64,000 bases of DNA from Mesorhizobium sp. GTDB taxonomy: Bacteria; Pseudomonadota; Alphaproteobacteria; Rhizobiales; Rhizobiaceae. Below the pieces are notes generated by a model that searched no databases, had not been told where the DNA came from, and saw nothing but the letters and a program-made list of their open reading frames with translations. Below are positions 53,343-62,958 of this stretch, in pieces. The position numbers and the translations under genes were made by a program. How positions within the stretch are numbered: the first letter of the stretch is position 1; every line of letters starts with the position of its first letter. The DNA is taken from NCBI RefSeq assembly GCF_005063415.1, contig NZ_SUEG01000004.1, positions 1 through 64,000 of the forward strand. Reading direction: 5' to 3'.

Positions 53343-53548
53343 CGGCCAGGCAGTTCACGGTTTCCGGGCGGCAGGCGCCCGATTGTCGAGATCTCAGGTC
53401 GATGTAACCCCCACGTCGATGCTCGCGTCCCACCGCGATGTAGATCTCTCAACTCGGTAAGGCCTCGCCGTCCGGAAGCCCACATCGGAAGTTCCGTGGG
53501 CATGCCAAGCGCGTGCTCTGTTGATCAAATTGAAATGGACTGACGCCG
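53343..53548. other. Gap between RND adaptor and pump genes
   Basis: 206 bp without a convincing gene, unusually long inside an adaptor-pump operon. It holds one short stem, CGGGCG (53365-53370)/CGCCCG (53376-53381), which could attenuate or stabilise the transcript. Confidence 0.5.
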
Positions 53549-56500
53549 ATGACCATCGACACCAATGAAAAGCGGTCTTTCAATCTTTCGCGCTGGGCAA
53601 TCGGCCATCCGAGCATTGCCCGCTTCCTGTTCGGTCTGATCATCGTCGCCGGTGCGCTCGGCCTGATGCGCATGGGCCAGAAGGAAGACCCCGATTTCAC
53701 CTTCCGCGTCATGGTCGTCCAGGCGATCTGGCCAGGCTCCTCGATCAAGGAGATGGAGGACCAGGTCGTCAACAAGATCGAGCGCAAGCTGCAGGAAACG
53801 CCGCATCTCGATTTCGTCCGCTCCTACACCCGCGCCGGCAGCGCCATCATCACATTGCAGGTCAAGGGCGACACCAATCCCGCGCAGGTCGCGGATGCGT
53901 TCTATCAGGTGCGCAAGAAGGTTGGCGATATCGCCAATGAACTGCCGCAGGGCTTGCTCGGGCCCTATTTCAACGACGAATTCGGCGACACATTCATTAC
54001 CCTGCATTCGATCAGCGGCGACGGCTACAGCTATCCCGAGCTGAAGAAATTCGCCATCCAGGCACGCGACATGCTGCTGACGACGCCCGGCGTCGAGAAA
54101 GCCGTGATCATCGGCGACCAGCCGGAAAAGCTCTATATCGACGTTTCATCCAAGGTGCTTGCCGAACGCGGCCTGACGTTGACCGACCTGCAGAATGCGA
54201 TCAGGGGCCAAAACAATGTCGACCCGGCGGGCTCGGTCGACACCGGCCAGCGTTCCGTGCGCATCTCGGTCGAAGGCGACGTCACCAGGGCGGCCGACAT
54301 CCGCGAGCTTCGCCTGCGCGCCGGCAACCAGGTGACGCGCCTCGGCGACATCGCCACGGTGACCTCCGGCCTCGAGGATCCCTATCAGCGCAAATACCGT
54401 TTCAACGGTCACGACAGCGTCCAGCTTGGCGTCGTCATGGCAAAGGGCTTCAACGTCACCGACGTCGGCAAGGACGTCGAAGCGACCTACAAGCGCTTCG
54501 AGGAGGCGCTGCCCTATGGCGTCTCGGTCAACCAGATTTCCGATCAGCCGGGCGTCGTCAAGGATGCGGTGGCCGAGTTCATGGAAGCGCTCGGTGAAGC
54601 GCTGCTGATCGTGCTTGTCGTCTCGTTCCTGTCGATCGGCTGGCGTTCGGGCCTGGTGATCGCCATCGTCATTCCGCTGGTCCTGGCAGCCACCTTCGCC
54701 ATCATGTACGAACTCGGCATCGATCTGCAGCGCATCTCGCTCGGCGCGCTGATCATCGCGCTTGGGCTCTTGGTCGATGACGCGATGATCGTCGTCGAAA
54801 TGATGGAGCGAAAGCTCGAGGAAGGCTTGGTCAAGGTCGAGGCGGCGAGCTTCGCCTATTCCTCGACCGCTTTCCCGATGCTGACCGGCACGCTGATCAC
54901 CACAGCCGGCTTCATCCCCGTCGGTTTCGCAGCCTCGACGGCCGGCGAATATGTGCGCACCCTTTTTTACGTCGTCGGCATCGCGCTGGTCGTGTCCTGG
55001 TTCGCTGCGGTCTATTTCACGCCATGGCTCGGCCACATGATCCTGAAGCAGCGCAAGCACGCCGGCAGCCATCACGATGTCTTCGACACGGGTTTTTACC
55101 GCCGTCTTCGCTCGACCGTGTCATGGGCGGTGCGCCATCGCATCATCGTGCTGGTGATGACACTGATGACCTTTGCAACAAGCCTGTGGGCGTTCCAGTT
55201 CATCCCGCAGAATTTCTTCCCGCAATCGTCGCGCCCGGAAATCCTTGTCGACCTCTGGCTCCCGGAAGGCACCAGCATCAAGGAAGTCGAGACCCAGGCC
55301 AAGGCGCTCGAAGCCAGGATGATGGACGACAAGGACAAGCGCTTCATCGCCACCTATATCGGCGAAGGCGCGCCGCGCTTCTTCCTGCCGCTCGACCAGC
55401 AGCTTCGCAACCCGAACTTCGCCCAGCTTCTGGTCATGGCCAATGACGAACCGGCCCGCGAGCGGCTGATCGTCAAGCTGCGCACCATCCTGGCCGAGGA
55501 TTTCCCATCGATCCGCGCCAAGGTCGATCGCCTGTTCCTCGGTCCGCCGACCGGCTGGCCGGTACAGATGCGCGTCATGGGTCCGGATCGCCAGGAAGTG
55601 CGCCGCATCGCCGACGAGGTGAAGGCGAAGTTCCAGGCAAATCCGCTGCTCGGCGCCATCCACGACGACTGGCTGGAGCCGGTGCCGGCGATGAAGCTGG
55701 TGATCGACCAGGATCGCGCCCGTGCGCTCGGCGTCACCTCGCAGCGCATCCGCCAGATGCTGCAGGCGACCATGTCGGGAGCGCCGCTCGATGACTTCCG
55801 CGACGGCGAGGAGACGGTTTCGATCGTCGCCCGTGAGCCGGAGGCAAGCCGTCACCTGCTGTCGGCGGTCGACTCCGTCTACATCCCGACCGATTTCGGT
55901 GGCTCCGTGCCGCTGTCGCAGGTCGCCAAGATCGTCCCGGTGCTGGAGCAAGGGGTTGAATGGCGGCGCGACCGCTTGCCGACCATCAGCGTACGCGCCA
56001 CGCTCCCGGATGGCGTGCAGTCGAACGATGTCGCCATGAAGATGTACAGCGACATGCAGAGCCTGCGCGACGGTCTCGCACCCGGCTACAAGATCGAGAT
56101 CCAGGGCGGCGCCGAGGATGCGGCCGAAAGCCAGGCCTCGATTGCGGCGAAAGCGCCGATCATGCTGGCCGTCATCGTCGTGCTGCTGATGATCCAGCTG
56201 CAGCATTTCGGCAAGGCCATGCTGGTGCTGGCGACCGGTCCGCTTGGCATCATCGGCGCGGCGGCGGCACTCTTGATCAGCGGCGCCCCGTTCGGCTTCG
56301 TTGCCATCCTCGGTGTCATCGCCCTGCTCGGCATCATCATGCGCAACTCGATCATCCTGGTCGATCAGATCGATCAGGACATCGCCGCCGGCGTGGAGCG
56401 CTCCGAGGCCATCATCGGCTCGGCGGTCCGCCGGTTCCGGCCGATCGTGCTGACGGCGTTGACCGCGGTGCTGGCGCTGATCCCGATCTCGCGCGGCGTC

Positions 56501-56689
56501 TTCTGGGGGCCGCTCGCCTACGCCATGATGGGCGGCATTCTCGTCGCCACGGTGCTGACCATCCTTGTCCTGCCGGCAGCCTACGCGCTGTTCTTCGGCA
56601 GGGAGCCCAAGAAGGCCGAGGCAACGGAAGAGGCGGCCAAGGTGGCAGAAGAAAGCGAAAGGCCGCAACTGGCCCTGGCGGCCGAATAG
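53549..56689 (+). CDS. RND-family efflux pump, inner-membrane subunit
   Basis: A 1046-residue proton-driven exporter with the usual twelve membrane helices in two halves, each with a large periplasmic loop. Helix 4 contains ALGLLVDDAMIVVEMMERKL, with the proton-relay Asp pair. Other landmarks are QNFFPQSSRPEILVDLWLPE starting the second half and ALLGIIMRNSIILVDQID. It resembles the multidrug or solvent-extruding AcrB/MexF-like branch without clear substrate. The ribosome-binding site before ATG 53549 is weak. It is the last gene of the TetR operon. Confidence 0.94.
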   Translation: MTIDTNEKRSFNLSRWAIGHPSIARFLFGLIIVAGALGLMRMGQKEDPDFTFRVMVVQAIWPGSSIKEMEDQVVNKIERKLQETPHLDFVRSYTRAGSAIITLQVKGDTNPAQVADAFYQVRKKVGDIANELPQGLLGPYFNDEFGDTFITLHSISGDGYSYPELKKFAIQARDMLLTTPGVEKAVIIGDQPEKLYIDVSSKVLAERGLTLTDLQNAIRGQNNVDPAGSVDTGQRSVRISVEGDVTRAADIRELRLRAGNQVTRLGDIATVTSGLEDPYQRKYRFNGHDSVQLGVVMAKGFNVTDVGKDVEATYKRFEEALPYGVSVNQISDQPGVVKDAVAEFMEALGEALLIVLVVSFLSIGWRSGLVIAIVIPLVLAATFAIMYELGIDLQRISLGALIIALGLLVDDAMIVVEMMERKLEEGLVKVEAASFAYSSTAFPMLTGTLITTAGFIPVGFAASTAGEYVRTLFYVVGIALVVSWFAAVYFTPWLGHMILKQRKHAGSHHDVFDTGFYRRLRSTVSWAVRHRIIVLVMTLMTFATSLWAFQFIPQNFFPQSSRPEILVDLWLPEGTSIKEVETQAKALEARMMDDKDKRFIATYIGEGAPRFFLPLDQQLRNPNFAQLLVMANDEPARERLIVKLRTILAEDFPSIRAKVDRLFLGPPTGWPVQMRVMGPDRQEVRRIADEVKAKFQANPLLGAIHDDWLEPVPAMKLVIDQDRARALGVTSQRIRQMLQATMSGAPLDDFRDGEETVSIVAREPEASRHLLSAVDSVYIPTDFGGSVPLSQVAKIVPVLEQGVEWRRDRLPTISVRATLPDGVQSNDVAMKMYSDMQSLRDGLAPGYKIEIQGGAEDAAESQASIAAKAPIMLAVIVVLLMIQLQHFGKAMLVLATGPLGIIGAAAALLISGAPFGFVAILGVIALLGIIMRNSIILVDQIDQDIAAGVERSEAIIGSAVRRFRPIVLTALTAVLALIPISRGVFWGPLAYAMMGGILVATVLTILVLPAAYALFFGREPKKAEATEEAAKVAEESERPQLALAAE

Positions 56690-56707
56690 AGCTGTTGGCA
56701 AATGTGA

Positions 56708-56750
56708 CCTCCGGCGGTTTAATCCGCCCACCAGGCGTAGGCGCCGGAGG
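56708..56750 (+). promoter_or_regulatory. Hairpin that could sequester the aldehyde dehydrogenase ribosome-binding site
   Basis: CCTCCGGCG (56708-56716) pairs perfectly with CGCCGGAGG (56742-56750), and an inner GGCGG...CCGCC stem lies between. The 3' arm contains the GGAGG of the ribosome-binding site for the ATG at 56760. The leader is only 70 nt after the pump gene's stop. Translational control is a hypothesis. Confidence 0.45.
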
Positions 56751-56759
56751 AGGACCGTT

Positions 56760-58253
56760 ATGACCATGGCTCAGACAAAGGCGGCGTTGCGGCTGCCGAT
56801 CGACGGGCGCTATCGCCAGATGTTCATCGGCGGTGGCTGGGTCGATGCCCGCTCCGGCCGGACCATGGAGAGCCGCAATCCCGCCACCGGCGCGGTCATC
56901 GCCACAGTACCGCGCGGCGACCGCCAGGACATCGACTTGGCGGTGACTGCTGCGCGCAAGGCGTTCGAAGGCCCGTGGAGCCGGTTCAAGCCTTATGAGC
57001 GGCAGGTATTGCTGCTGAAGATCGCCGATCTCTTCGAAACGAACTGGGAAGAGATCAGCCGCTCCGACACCACCGACATGGGCATGCCGATCGTGCGCAC
57101 CCGCGCCAACCGCAACCGCGTCATCGGCATGCTGCGTTACTATGCCGGCATGGCGACGGCGCTGCACGGCGAGACCATCGAAAACTCGCTGCCCGGCGAA
57201 ATCGTCTCCTTCACCCGCAAGGAGCCGGTCGGTGTCGTCGGCGCCATCATCCCGTGGAACGCACCGACGGCAGCGTCGATCTGGAAGATCGGCCCGGCGC
57301 TGGCGACCGGCTGCACCATCGTGCTGAAACCATCGGAAGAGGCGCCGCTGACGCCGTTGTTGATCGCCGACATCATGAACGAAGCCGGCGTCCCGCAAGG
57401 CGTCGTCAACATCGTCACCGGCACCGGCACCGAGGCGGGCGCGGCACTCGCCGAGCACATGGGTGTCGACAAGATCGTCTTCACCGGCTCGACGGCGACC
57501 GGCCAGTCGATCGTGCGGGCCTCGGCCGGCAACCTCAAGCGCGTCTCCCTGGAACTCGGCGGCAAATCGCCGGTCATCGTCTGCGCCGATGCCGATCTCG
57601 ACAAAGCGGTGCCGGTGGCGGCAATGTCGGTCTTCGCCAATTCCGGCCAGATCTGCATTGCCGGCTCGCGCCTGTTTGTCGAACGCGCCGTCCATGACGA
57701 GTTCATCGAGCGGATGGCGGCATATGCCAAGGGTCTCAGGGTCGGCGACGGCATCGACCCGGCGACCGAGATCGGTCCGCTCGTCTCCGAAAAGCAGTTG
57801 CAACGGGTCACCGGTTACCTCGAGGCCGGCACTGCGGAAGGGGCGAAACTCGTCACCGGAGGCACCCGGCTTGTGGAAGGCGTGCTTGCCGCCGGCAATT
57901 TCGTCGCGCCGACCGTCTTTGCCGGTGTCTCGGACGAGATGAAGATCGCCCGCGAGGAGATCTTCGGGCCGGTGATTTCGGCATTGCCGTTCGATACGCT
58001 GGACGAGGCGGTCGAGCGGGCCAACAACACGCCTTACGGCCTGGCTGCAGGGGTCTTCACCCAAAATCTCGCCACCGCCCACCGGCTGTCGCGAAAGATC
58101 CGCGCCGGCTCGGTCTGGGTCAACACCTATCACGCGATCGATCCGGCCGTGCCCTTCGGCGGCTACAAGATGAGCGGCTACGGCCGCGAGGGCGGCGCCG
58201 AACACCTCGACGAATATCTCAACACCAAGGGCGTGTTCATCAAGATCGATTGA
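56760..58253 (+). CDS. NAD(P)-dependent aldehyde dehydrogenase
   Basis: A 497-residue ALDH. Motifs are IIPWNAPTAASIWKIGPAL, the coenzyme loop FTGSTATGQSI, the general base Glu in LELGGKSPVIV, the catalytic Cys in FANSGQICIAGSRLF, and EEIFGPVISALPF. It oxidises an aldehyde to the acid in the cytoplasm. The start ATG 56760 has GGAGGAGGA upstream. It is downstream of the RND pump on the same strand and precedes, in the opposite direction, an amino-acid permease, so it may serve either detoxification or amine catabolism. Confidence 0.93.
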   Translation: MTMAQTKAALRLPIDGRYRQMFIGGGWVDARSGRTMESRNPATGAVIATVPRGDRQDIDLAVTAARKAFEGPWSRFKPYERQVLLLKIADLFETNWEEISRSDTTDMGMPIVRTRANRNRVIGMLRYYAGMATALHGETIENSLPGEIVSFTRKEPVGVVGAIIPWNAPTAASIWKIGPALATGCTIVLKPSEEAPLTPLLIADIMNEAGVPQGVVNIVTGTGTEAGAALAEHMGVDKIVFTGSTATGQSIVRASAGNLKRVSLELGGKSPVIVCADADLDKAVPVAAMSVFANSGQICIAGSRLFVERAVHDEFIERMAAYAKGLRVGDGIDPATEIGPLVSEKQLQRVTGYLEAGTAEGAKLVTGGTRLVEGVLAAGNFVAPTVFAGVSDEMKIAREEIFGPVISALPFDTLDEAVERANNTPYGLAAGVFTQNLATAHRLSRKIRAGSVWVNTYHAIDPAVPFGGYKMSGYGREGGAEHLDEYLNTKGVFIKID

Positions 58254-58261
58254 GCCAGCTA

Positions 58262-58310
58262 ATGCATGTCACGCAAAAGTGTGCAGCGGTTTTGCGATAA
58301 CGACATGCAT
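58262..58310. repeat. Nested palindromic intergenic repeat
   Basis: Outer arms ATGCATGTC (58262-58270) and GACATGCAT (58302-58310) enclose inner arms CGCAAAA (58272-58278) and TTTTGCG (58290-58296). It looks like one of the short palindromic repeats scattered between Mesorhizobium genes. No second copy is in the window. Confidence 0.65.
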
Positions 58311-58327
58311 AAAAACAAGAATCTAAG

Positions 58328-58361
58328 GCGCGTCGCATGAGGCCGATCGAACGCGACGCGC
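58328..58361. repeat. GC-rich inverted repeat next to the nested palindrome
   Basis: GCGCGTCGC (58328-58336) and GCGACGCGC (58353-58361) are perfect 9-bp arms with a 16-nt spacer, 17 bp after the previous palindrome. It may be a second module of the same mosaic element. Confidence 0.55.
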
Positions 58362-58374
58362 TTTAGGCCCAGAA

Positions 58375-58400
58375 ACGAAAAACCCGCCTCAGCGGCGGGT
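58375..58400 (-). terminator. Rho-independent terminator downstream of the amino-acid permease
   Basis: On the minus strand, ACCCGCC-GCTGA-GGCGGGT followed by TTTTTCG. The stem lies at 58382-58400 and the T-run at 58375-58381. It is about 110 bp past the permease stop codon. Confidence 0.75.
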
Positions 58401-58510
58401 CTCGGGGCGAATCAGCACCATAGCCAAATTACTAGCATAGCTGCCGGCACAAAGCAAGAACAAAATGCAGGGACCGGGCGCATCGCGCGCCCGATCCCTC
58501 AAGGCAAGCC

Positions 58511-60220
58511 TCAGATGACGAACAGCCAGTTGGCGAGGAGCATCACCGCGACGCCAGCGACCAGCGTCAGGTAGGGCAGCATGCCCGCCTTGCGTACCGC
58601 AAGGTCGGACGAGTTCATGCCGAGATCGGCCAGCATGTGGTCGGGGAACTTGCCCTTGTCCTGGATGTAGTGGCGGAAGCAGAACACCGGGATGATCAAG
58701 GCGGCCGTGATCAGCCCGGCCCACAATGCCATTGGATTCCAGACCTTGGCTCCGGCGCCCATGAAGACCGCGTTGACATAGGCAAAGATCGCGCCGATGC
58801 CGAGCAGCCAGCTCGGCGCCTTCCATGGCCGCGCGATATGGCCATTGTCGATGCGATGGATCCAGCCGGCATTGAGGTTGAGGAAGTTGAAGATGATGTA
58901 GCCGCAATTCGACACGGCGAGGATGAAGAAGAAGCTCGTCGCGTCGGCCGAAGCGATGGCCAGCACAATCAGGTTGAAGATCAGGTCGGTCCACATCGCC
59001 CGCGTCGGCGCACCGTGCTCGTTGACGTGGCTGAGATAGCGCGGCAGCCAGCCGTCGACCGAACCCTGGTAGAGCGTGCGCGAAGAGCCGGCCATCGCCG
59101 TCATGATGCAGAGCACCAGCGCCAGTATCATCAGCATGACCAGCAGGCTGTGGATCAGCTGTCCGCCGCCGACCATGCCGGCCAGCGCATCGGCAACGCC
59201 GGAGCCGTCGACGATCGGCGTCGCCAGCATGCCGTTCAAGCCGAGCACGCCCTGGAAGGTGAACGGCACCAGGATGAACAGCAGCATGCACAACAGGCCT
59301 GAGTAGAAGATCGCCTTGAAGGTATCGGTGCCAGGGTTCTTGAATTCGGAGGTGTAGCAGACGGCAGTCTCGAAACCGTAGGTCGACCATGCCGCGATGA
59401 ACATGCCGCCGAGCACCAGCGTCCAGCCGGCGATGTTCCACGCACCGGGCTCCGGCGCATAGGCTGCCGCCAGCGGCACCAGCGGGGAGAAATTCGCCCA
59501 GTTGATCTGGCCGGTGACGATCGGCACCACGCCGACGATCAGCATCGGGATGATGACCAGCAGGCCGATATATTTCTGCACATTGGCGGTGCCCAGGATG
59601 CCGCGATGCTGGATCGAGAAGATAATCAGCATCAGCACCGCGCCGATGAAGAAGGTGGCGTTGAAGGTGAAGGATACCGGGCCCAGCGTGTGCCCATAGA
59701 GCGTCCAGTTGCGGATCGCCGGCGTCGCTGCCGCGGTGACCGCGGTGATGGCGTCGGCGGCGCTGGTTCCGGCATGGGCCGCGATATAGGCGGCGACTTC
59801 CGGCGAAGTGTCGGTGAACAGCGGCACCGGCGCCAACGCGTTGAGAATATAGGCGGCGGCGATCGAGCAGCCGAGCGACAGCACCGGCGACCAGGCGAAC
59901 CAGTTGCACCATACCGAAAGCGGCGCGATGAATTTCGAATAGCGCAGCCACGCGGTGGCGCCATAGATCGAGGCGCCGCCGGATTTATTCGGGAACAGCC
60001 CGGCGATTTCCGCATAGGTGAAGGACTGCAGGAAGCCCATGACCATGGATACGGTCCAGATCAGGAAGGCCAGCGTTCCGGTTGTGCCGGCGATGCCGCC
60101 GATCGAAAACAGGACAAGGGCCGGAACGCCGCTTGCGACCCAGAAGGCGCCGCGCCAATCGATGTTCCGGTGCAGCTGCCCTTCGGCAGGCGACACCAGG
60201 GTGGTGACTATCGTGCTCAT
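58511..60220 (-). CDS. APC-family amino-acid/amine permease
   Basis: A 569-residue transporter with about 12-13 membrane helices and no signal peptide. The N-terminal VLFSIGGIAGTTGTLAFLIW, FTYAEIAGLFPNKSGGASIY and WTLVLGGMFIAAWSTYGFET are typical of the amino acid-polyamine-organocation family. ATG 60220 is chosen over one at 60268. It precedes the DUF1989-GcvT fusion gene's terminus on the same strand, which in turn follows the sox genes, so it may import a methylated amino acid or amine used by that group. The substrate is not determinable here. Confidence 0.88.
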   Translation of the reverse strand: MSTIVTTLVSPAEGQLHRNIDWRGAFWVASGVPALVLFSIGGIAGTTGTLAFLIWTVSMVMGFLQSFTYAEIAGLFPNKSGGASIYGATAWLRYSKFIAPLSVWCNWFAWSPVLSLGCSIAAAYILNALAPVPLFTDTSPEVAAYIAAHAGTSAADAITAVTAAATPAIRNWTLYGHTLGPVSFTFNATFFIGAVLMLIIFSIQHRGILGTANVQKYIGLLVIIPMLIVGVVPIVTGQINWANFSPLVPLAAAYAPEPGAWNIAGWTLVLGGMFIAAWSTYGFETAVCYTSEFKNPGTDTFKAIFYSGLLCMLLFILVPFTFQGVLGLNGMLATPIVDGSGVADALAGMVGGGQLIHSLLVMLMILALVLCIMTAMAGSSRTLYQGSVDGWLPRYLSHVNEHGAPTRAMWTDLIFNLIVLAIASADATSFFFILAVSNCGYIIFNFLNLNAGWIHRIDNGHIARPWKAPSWLLGIGAIFAYVNAVFMGAGAKVWNPMALWAGLITAALIIPVFCFRHYIQDKGKFPDHMLADLGMNSSDLAVRKAGMLPYLTLVAGVAVMLLANWLFVI

Positions 60221-60466
60221 GTACGTGGATTCCCCATTTTTGATGTTCCCCATCGGCAACAGCCGCAATCTCGCGAGGCGTCATCGACGCTCACGTTGAA
60301 CGGCCCAGGCGTTTTCCGCTCAGTAGTATTTTATTCTTAGCAGTGAAGATTGACCCAACGCGCTTTCGCGTCAAGCGCTTTGTGACGCTGTGCACATTGC
60401 TGTGAAGGACAGGACAAGCAGCCGCATCGCCGAAAGGCCGGACTAAGCCTCCCGTGGGGCGATCGA
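60221..60466. other. Intergenic region upstream of the permease
   Basis: 246 bp between the DUF1989-GcvT stop and the permease start. It is AT-rich around 60325-60345, likely holding the permease promoter. I see no gene and no clear hairpin. Confidence 0.4.
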
Positions 60467-62836
60467 TCAGGAGCGCGGCCTGGTCTTTTGCGGATCGTAA
60501 TGGGCGAAGGCGACGACGCGCGCCGGCAGCCGCTTGCTGTGGCCGTCGAGCTTGCCGATCTCGACATCGGTGCCGATCGCCGAATGCGCGACGTCGAGCC
60601 TGGCCAGCGCGATGGTCTTGTTCAGCACCGGCGAGCGCATGCCGGAGGTGACGACGCCGATCTGGGCCCGGCCGACATGCACGCAATCGCCGTGGCCGAC
60701 CGCGACATTGGCGTCGATGTCGAGGCCGACCAGCTTCCTCTGCGGATTTTCCTTGCGCCGGATCAGCGCCTCGCGGCCGATGAAATCGTCGCTCTTGGTC
60801 TTCAGCGGCACGGTGAAGCCGATGCCGGCCTCGAACGGATCTGTCTGGTCGGAGAACTCGTAGCCGGCAAAGATCAGCCCGGCCTCGATGCGCACCATGT
60901 CGAGCGCCTGCAGCCCCATCGGCTTCAGGCCGTGCGGCTGGCCGGCCTGCCAGATCGCGTCGAACGCCTTTTCGGCGTCGCGCGGATGGCACCAGATCTC
61001 GTAGCCGAGCTCGCCGGTGTAGCCGGTGCGCGAAACGACGACCGGAATGCCGTTGCCGCCGCCGATGCGGGCGACCGCGAAACGGAACCATTCGAGCTCG
61101 TCGATCGACGGCTGCAGCGGCGAGGTCCAGATGATCTGTCGCAGGACGTCGCGGCTTTTCGGTCCCTGCACGGCGACATTGTGCATCTGGTCGGTCGACG
61201 AGCGCACCAGCACGGTGAGGCCGAGTTTTTGCGCCGTTTCCCGCAGCCATTCGCCGGATAGATCGTCGCCGCCAACCCAGCGGAAATTATCCTTGCCGAG
61301 CCTGAGCAGCGTGCCGTCGTCGATCATGCCGCCATGCTCGTAGCACATGGCCGAATAGACCACCTGGCCGACGCCGAGCTTCTTGATGTCGCGGGTCAGC
61401 GTGTATTGCAGCAGCGCCTCGGAGTCCGGCCCGGTGACCTCGAACTTGCGCAGCGGCGACAGGTCCATGATCACGGCGTCCTGCCGGCAGGCCCAGTATT
61501 CGTCGATCGGCCCTTGCCTGGCGAAGGAATTGGCCAGCCAATACCCCTTGTACTCGACGAAGTTGCGGGTGTGCTTGGCAAAGCTCGAATGAAAGGCGGT
61601 CTGGCGGGTCATTTTCGGTTCCGAATCGGGCGTCATGCGTCTGGCGATCGCTCGCGAGAATTTGTGCTGGCCGGAATATATTCGCACATGGATGTCGGTC
61701 AGGTTCCAGCCATTGGCCGGCGTCGTATCGTCGGGGCAGGCGGACGAGACGCAGACAATGTCGGTCAAGGCGCGCAGCAGCACATAGTCGCCCGGCCGCG
61801 ACCACGGCTCGTCGGAAACCACGACGCCATGCGCGTCAATTGCCGTGTTGAAGAAGAAGTTGATCGCCATCCAGCCGGCGCGGGGCGTCACACCCTTGTC
61901 GGCGAGCGCCCGGTTGAAATTCTCCGAGCAGTTGGGATGGCCGGGATAGCCGATGTCGTCGTAATATTTGGCCGCGCAGGCGAGCGCGAATGCATCGTGG
62001 CGGCCGCAAGTGTCCTGCACAACCTCGACCAGCGGCTCCATGTCCTGGTCATAATATTTCGAATGCAGGCCGGGCATCGGATAGCTCGAGCCCATCAGTG
62101 TGCGCGTCGTCGTCACGTCGAGCGGATGATCGCGCCCCTTGTCCAGCTTGCGCGCCGAAAAGCACTGGAAATCCGTGCATTGGCGCCCGTCGACATCGAT
62201 GATCTGCAGATAGTCGCCCGCTCTAACGAAATAGGCTTCCGCCGTCGCCGAATGGACGCGCAGGTCGAGCACGGGATCGGCCAGCGGGTCGGCAAGCCTG
62301 GATTTCGCCGCCGGGCGGATGGTGGCGCGCCGGACGATGACGCCGAGCGGTGTCGCCGTATCGTGGCCGTCGACCAGCATCGGCCCGCCGGGCGCCGCAA
62401 TCAGCATCGACCCGTCGCGGACGATGGTGAACCCCTGTTCGGTGCCGGCAGGGGTGGGGCCGCCGAAAACGCGAACCGCCTTGGCCTGGTCGAGCTGCAC
62501 CTGGCGGCGTTCGAGCCCGCCACGCAAGGAAGCGAGGCTGTCGTCGCCATCGGCCAGCAGCGCCTTGATGCCGGCGGCATTGCTGTTCGATTTCTCGCCG
62601 AAAATGCCGGAATCGGTCGCGCCGCTGCTATCCCATGCCAGCAGCTCGCAGGCCTGCCCGCCTTCGACATTGCGCACGCTGATCGTATCGCCGGCCTCGA
62701 CCTCGATCAGCACCGCGCCGTTGCCCTGGACGGTATAGCGCTCCATCCCGGCCGGCAGCGCGATCTGGCCTGGCCGCAGGATCAGGCTCGGCCGGGGCGG
62801 TCCGGCGGCGACGGCGGGGTAGGGCGACTGGCTCAT
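60467..62836 (-). CDS. DUF1989-aminomethyltransferase (GcvT) fusion protein
   Basis: About 789 residues. The N-terminal ~400 residues carry DUF1989-type sequence in what appear to be two units: an incomplete one (LILRPGQIALPAGMERYTVQ region) and a complete one ending VSSACPDDTTPANGWNLTDI. The C-terminal ~370 residues are a folate-binding GcvT domain: FEVTGPDSEALLQYTLTRDI, RTGYTGELGYEIWCHPRDAE and GLIFAGYEFSDQTDPFEAGI. GcvT domains move one-carbon units from amines to tetrahydrofolate. With sox genes upstream, a role in demethylating an N-methyl compound is likely. ATG 62836 (MSQSPYPAV) is preferred to ATG 62860. Confidence 0.88.
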   Translation of the reverse strand: MSQSPYPAVAAGPPRPSLILRPGQIALPAGMERYTVQGNGAVLIEVEAGDTISVRNVEGGQACELLAWDSSGATDSGIFGEKSNSNAAGIKALLADGDDSLASLRGGLERRQVQLDQAKAVRVFGGPTPAGTEQGFTIVRDGSMLIAAPGGPMLVDGHDTATPLGVIVRRATIRPAAKSRLADPLADPVLDLRVHSATAEAYFVRAGDYLQIIDVDGRQCTDFQCFSARKLDKGRDHPLDVTTTRTLMGSSYPMPGLHSKYYDQDMEPLVEVVQDTCGRHDAFALACAAKYYDDIGYPGHPNCSENFNRALADKGVTPRAGWMAINFFFNTAIDAHGVVVSDEPWSRPGDYVLLRALTDIVCVSSACPDDTTPANGWNLTDIHVRIYSGQHKFSRAIARRMTPDSEPKMTRQTAFHSSFAKHTRNFVEYKGYWLANSFARQGPIDEYWACRQDAVIMDLSPLRKFEVTGPDSEALLQYTLTRDIKKLGVGQVVYSAMCYEHGGMIDDGTLLRLGKDNFRWVGGDDLSGEWLRETAQKLGLTVLVRSSTDQMHNVAVQGPKSRDVLRQIIWTSPLQPSIDELEWFRFAVARIGGGNGIPVVVSRTGYTGELGYEIWCHPRDAEKAFDAIWQAGQPHGLKPMGLQALDMVRIEAGLIFAGYEFSDQTDPFEAGIGFTVPLKTKSDDFIGREALIRRKENPQRKLVGLDIDANVAVGHGDCVHVGRAQIGVVTSGMRSPVLNKTIALARLDVAHSAIGTDVEIGKLDGHSKRLPARVVAFAHYDPQKTRPRS

Positions 62837-62958
62837 CTCAACCTTGGTTTCGAGAAACAAGTTTGCCTGTGTGTGAAATTATTTTAGCGGGAAGAATAGG
62901 GCAGAAGAGCCGGAGTTGGCAAGTGAAGGTGGAGCAACTCGGCCTTATCCTTCCGATT

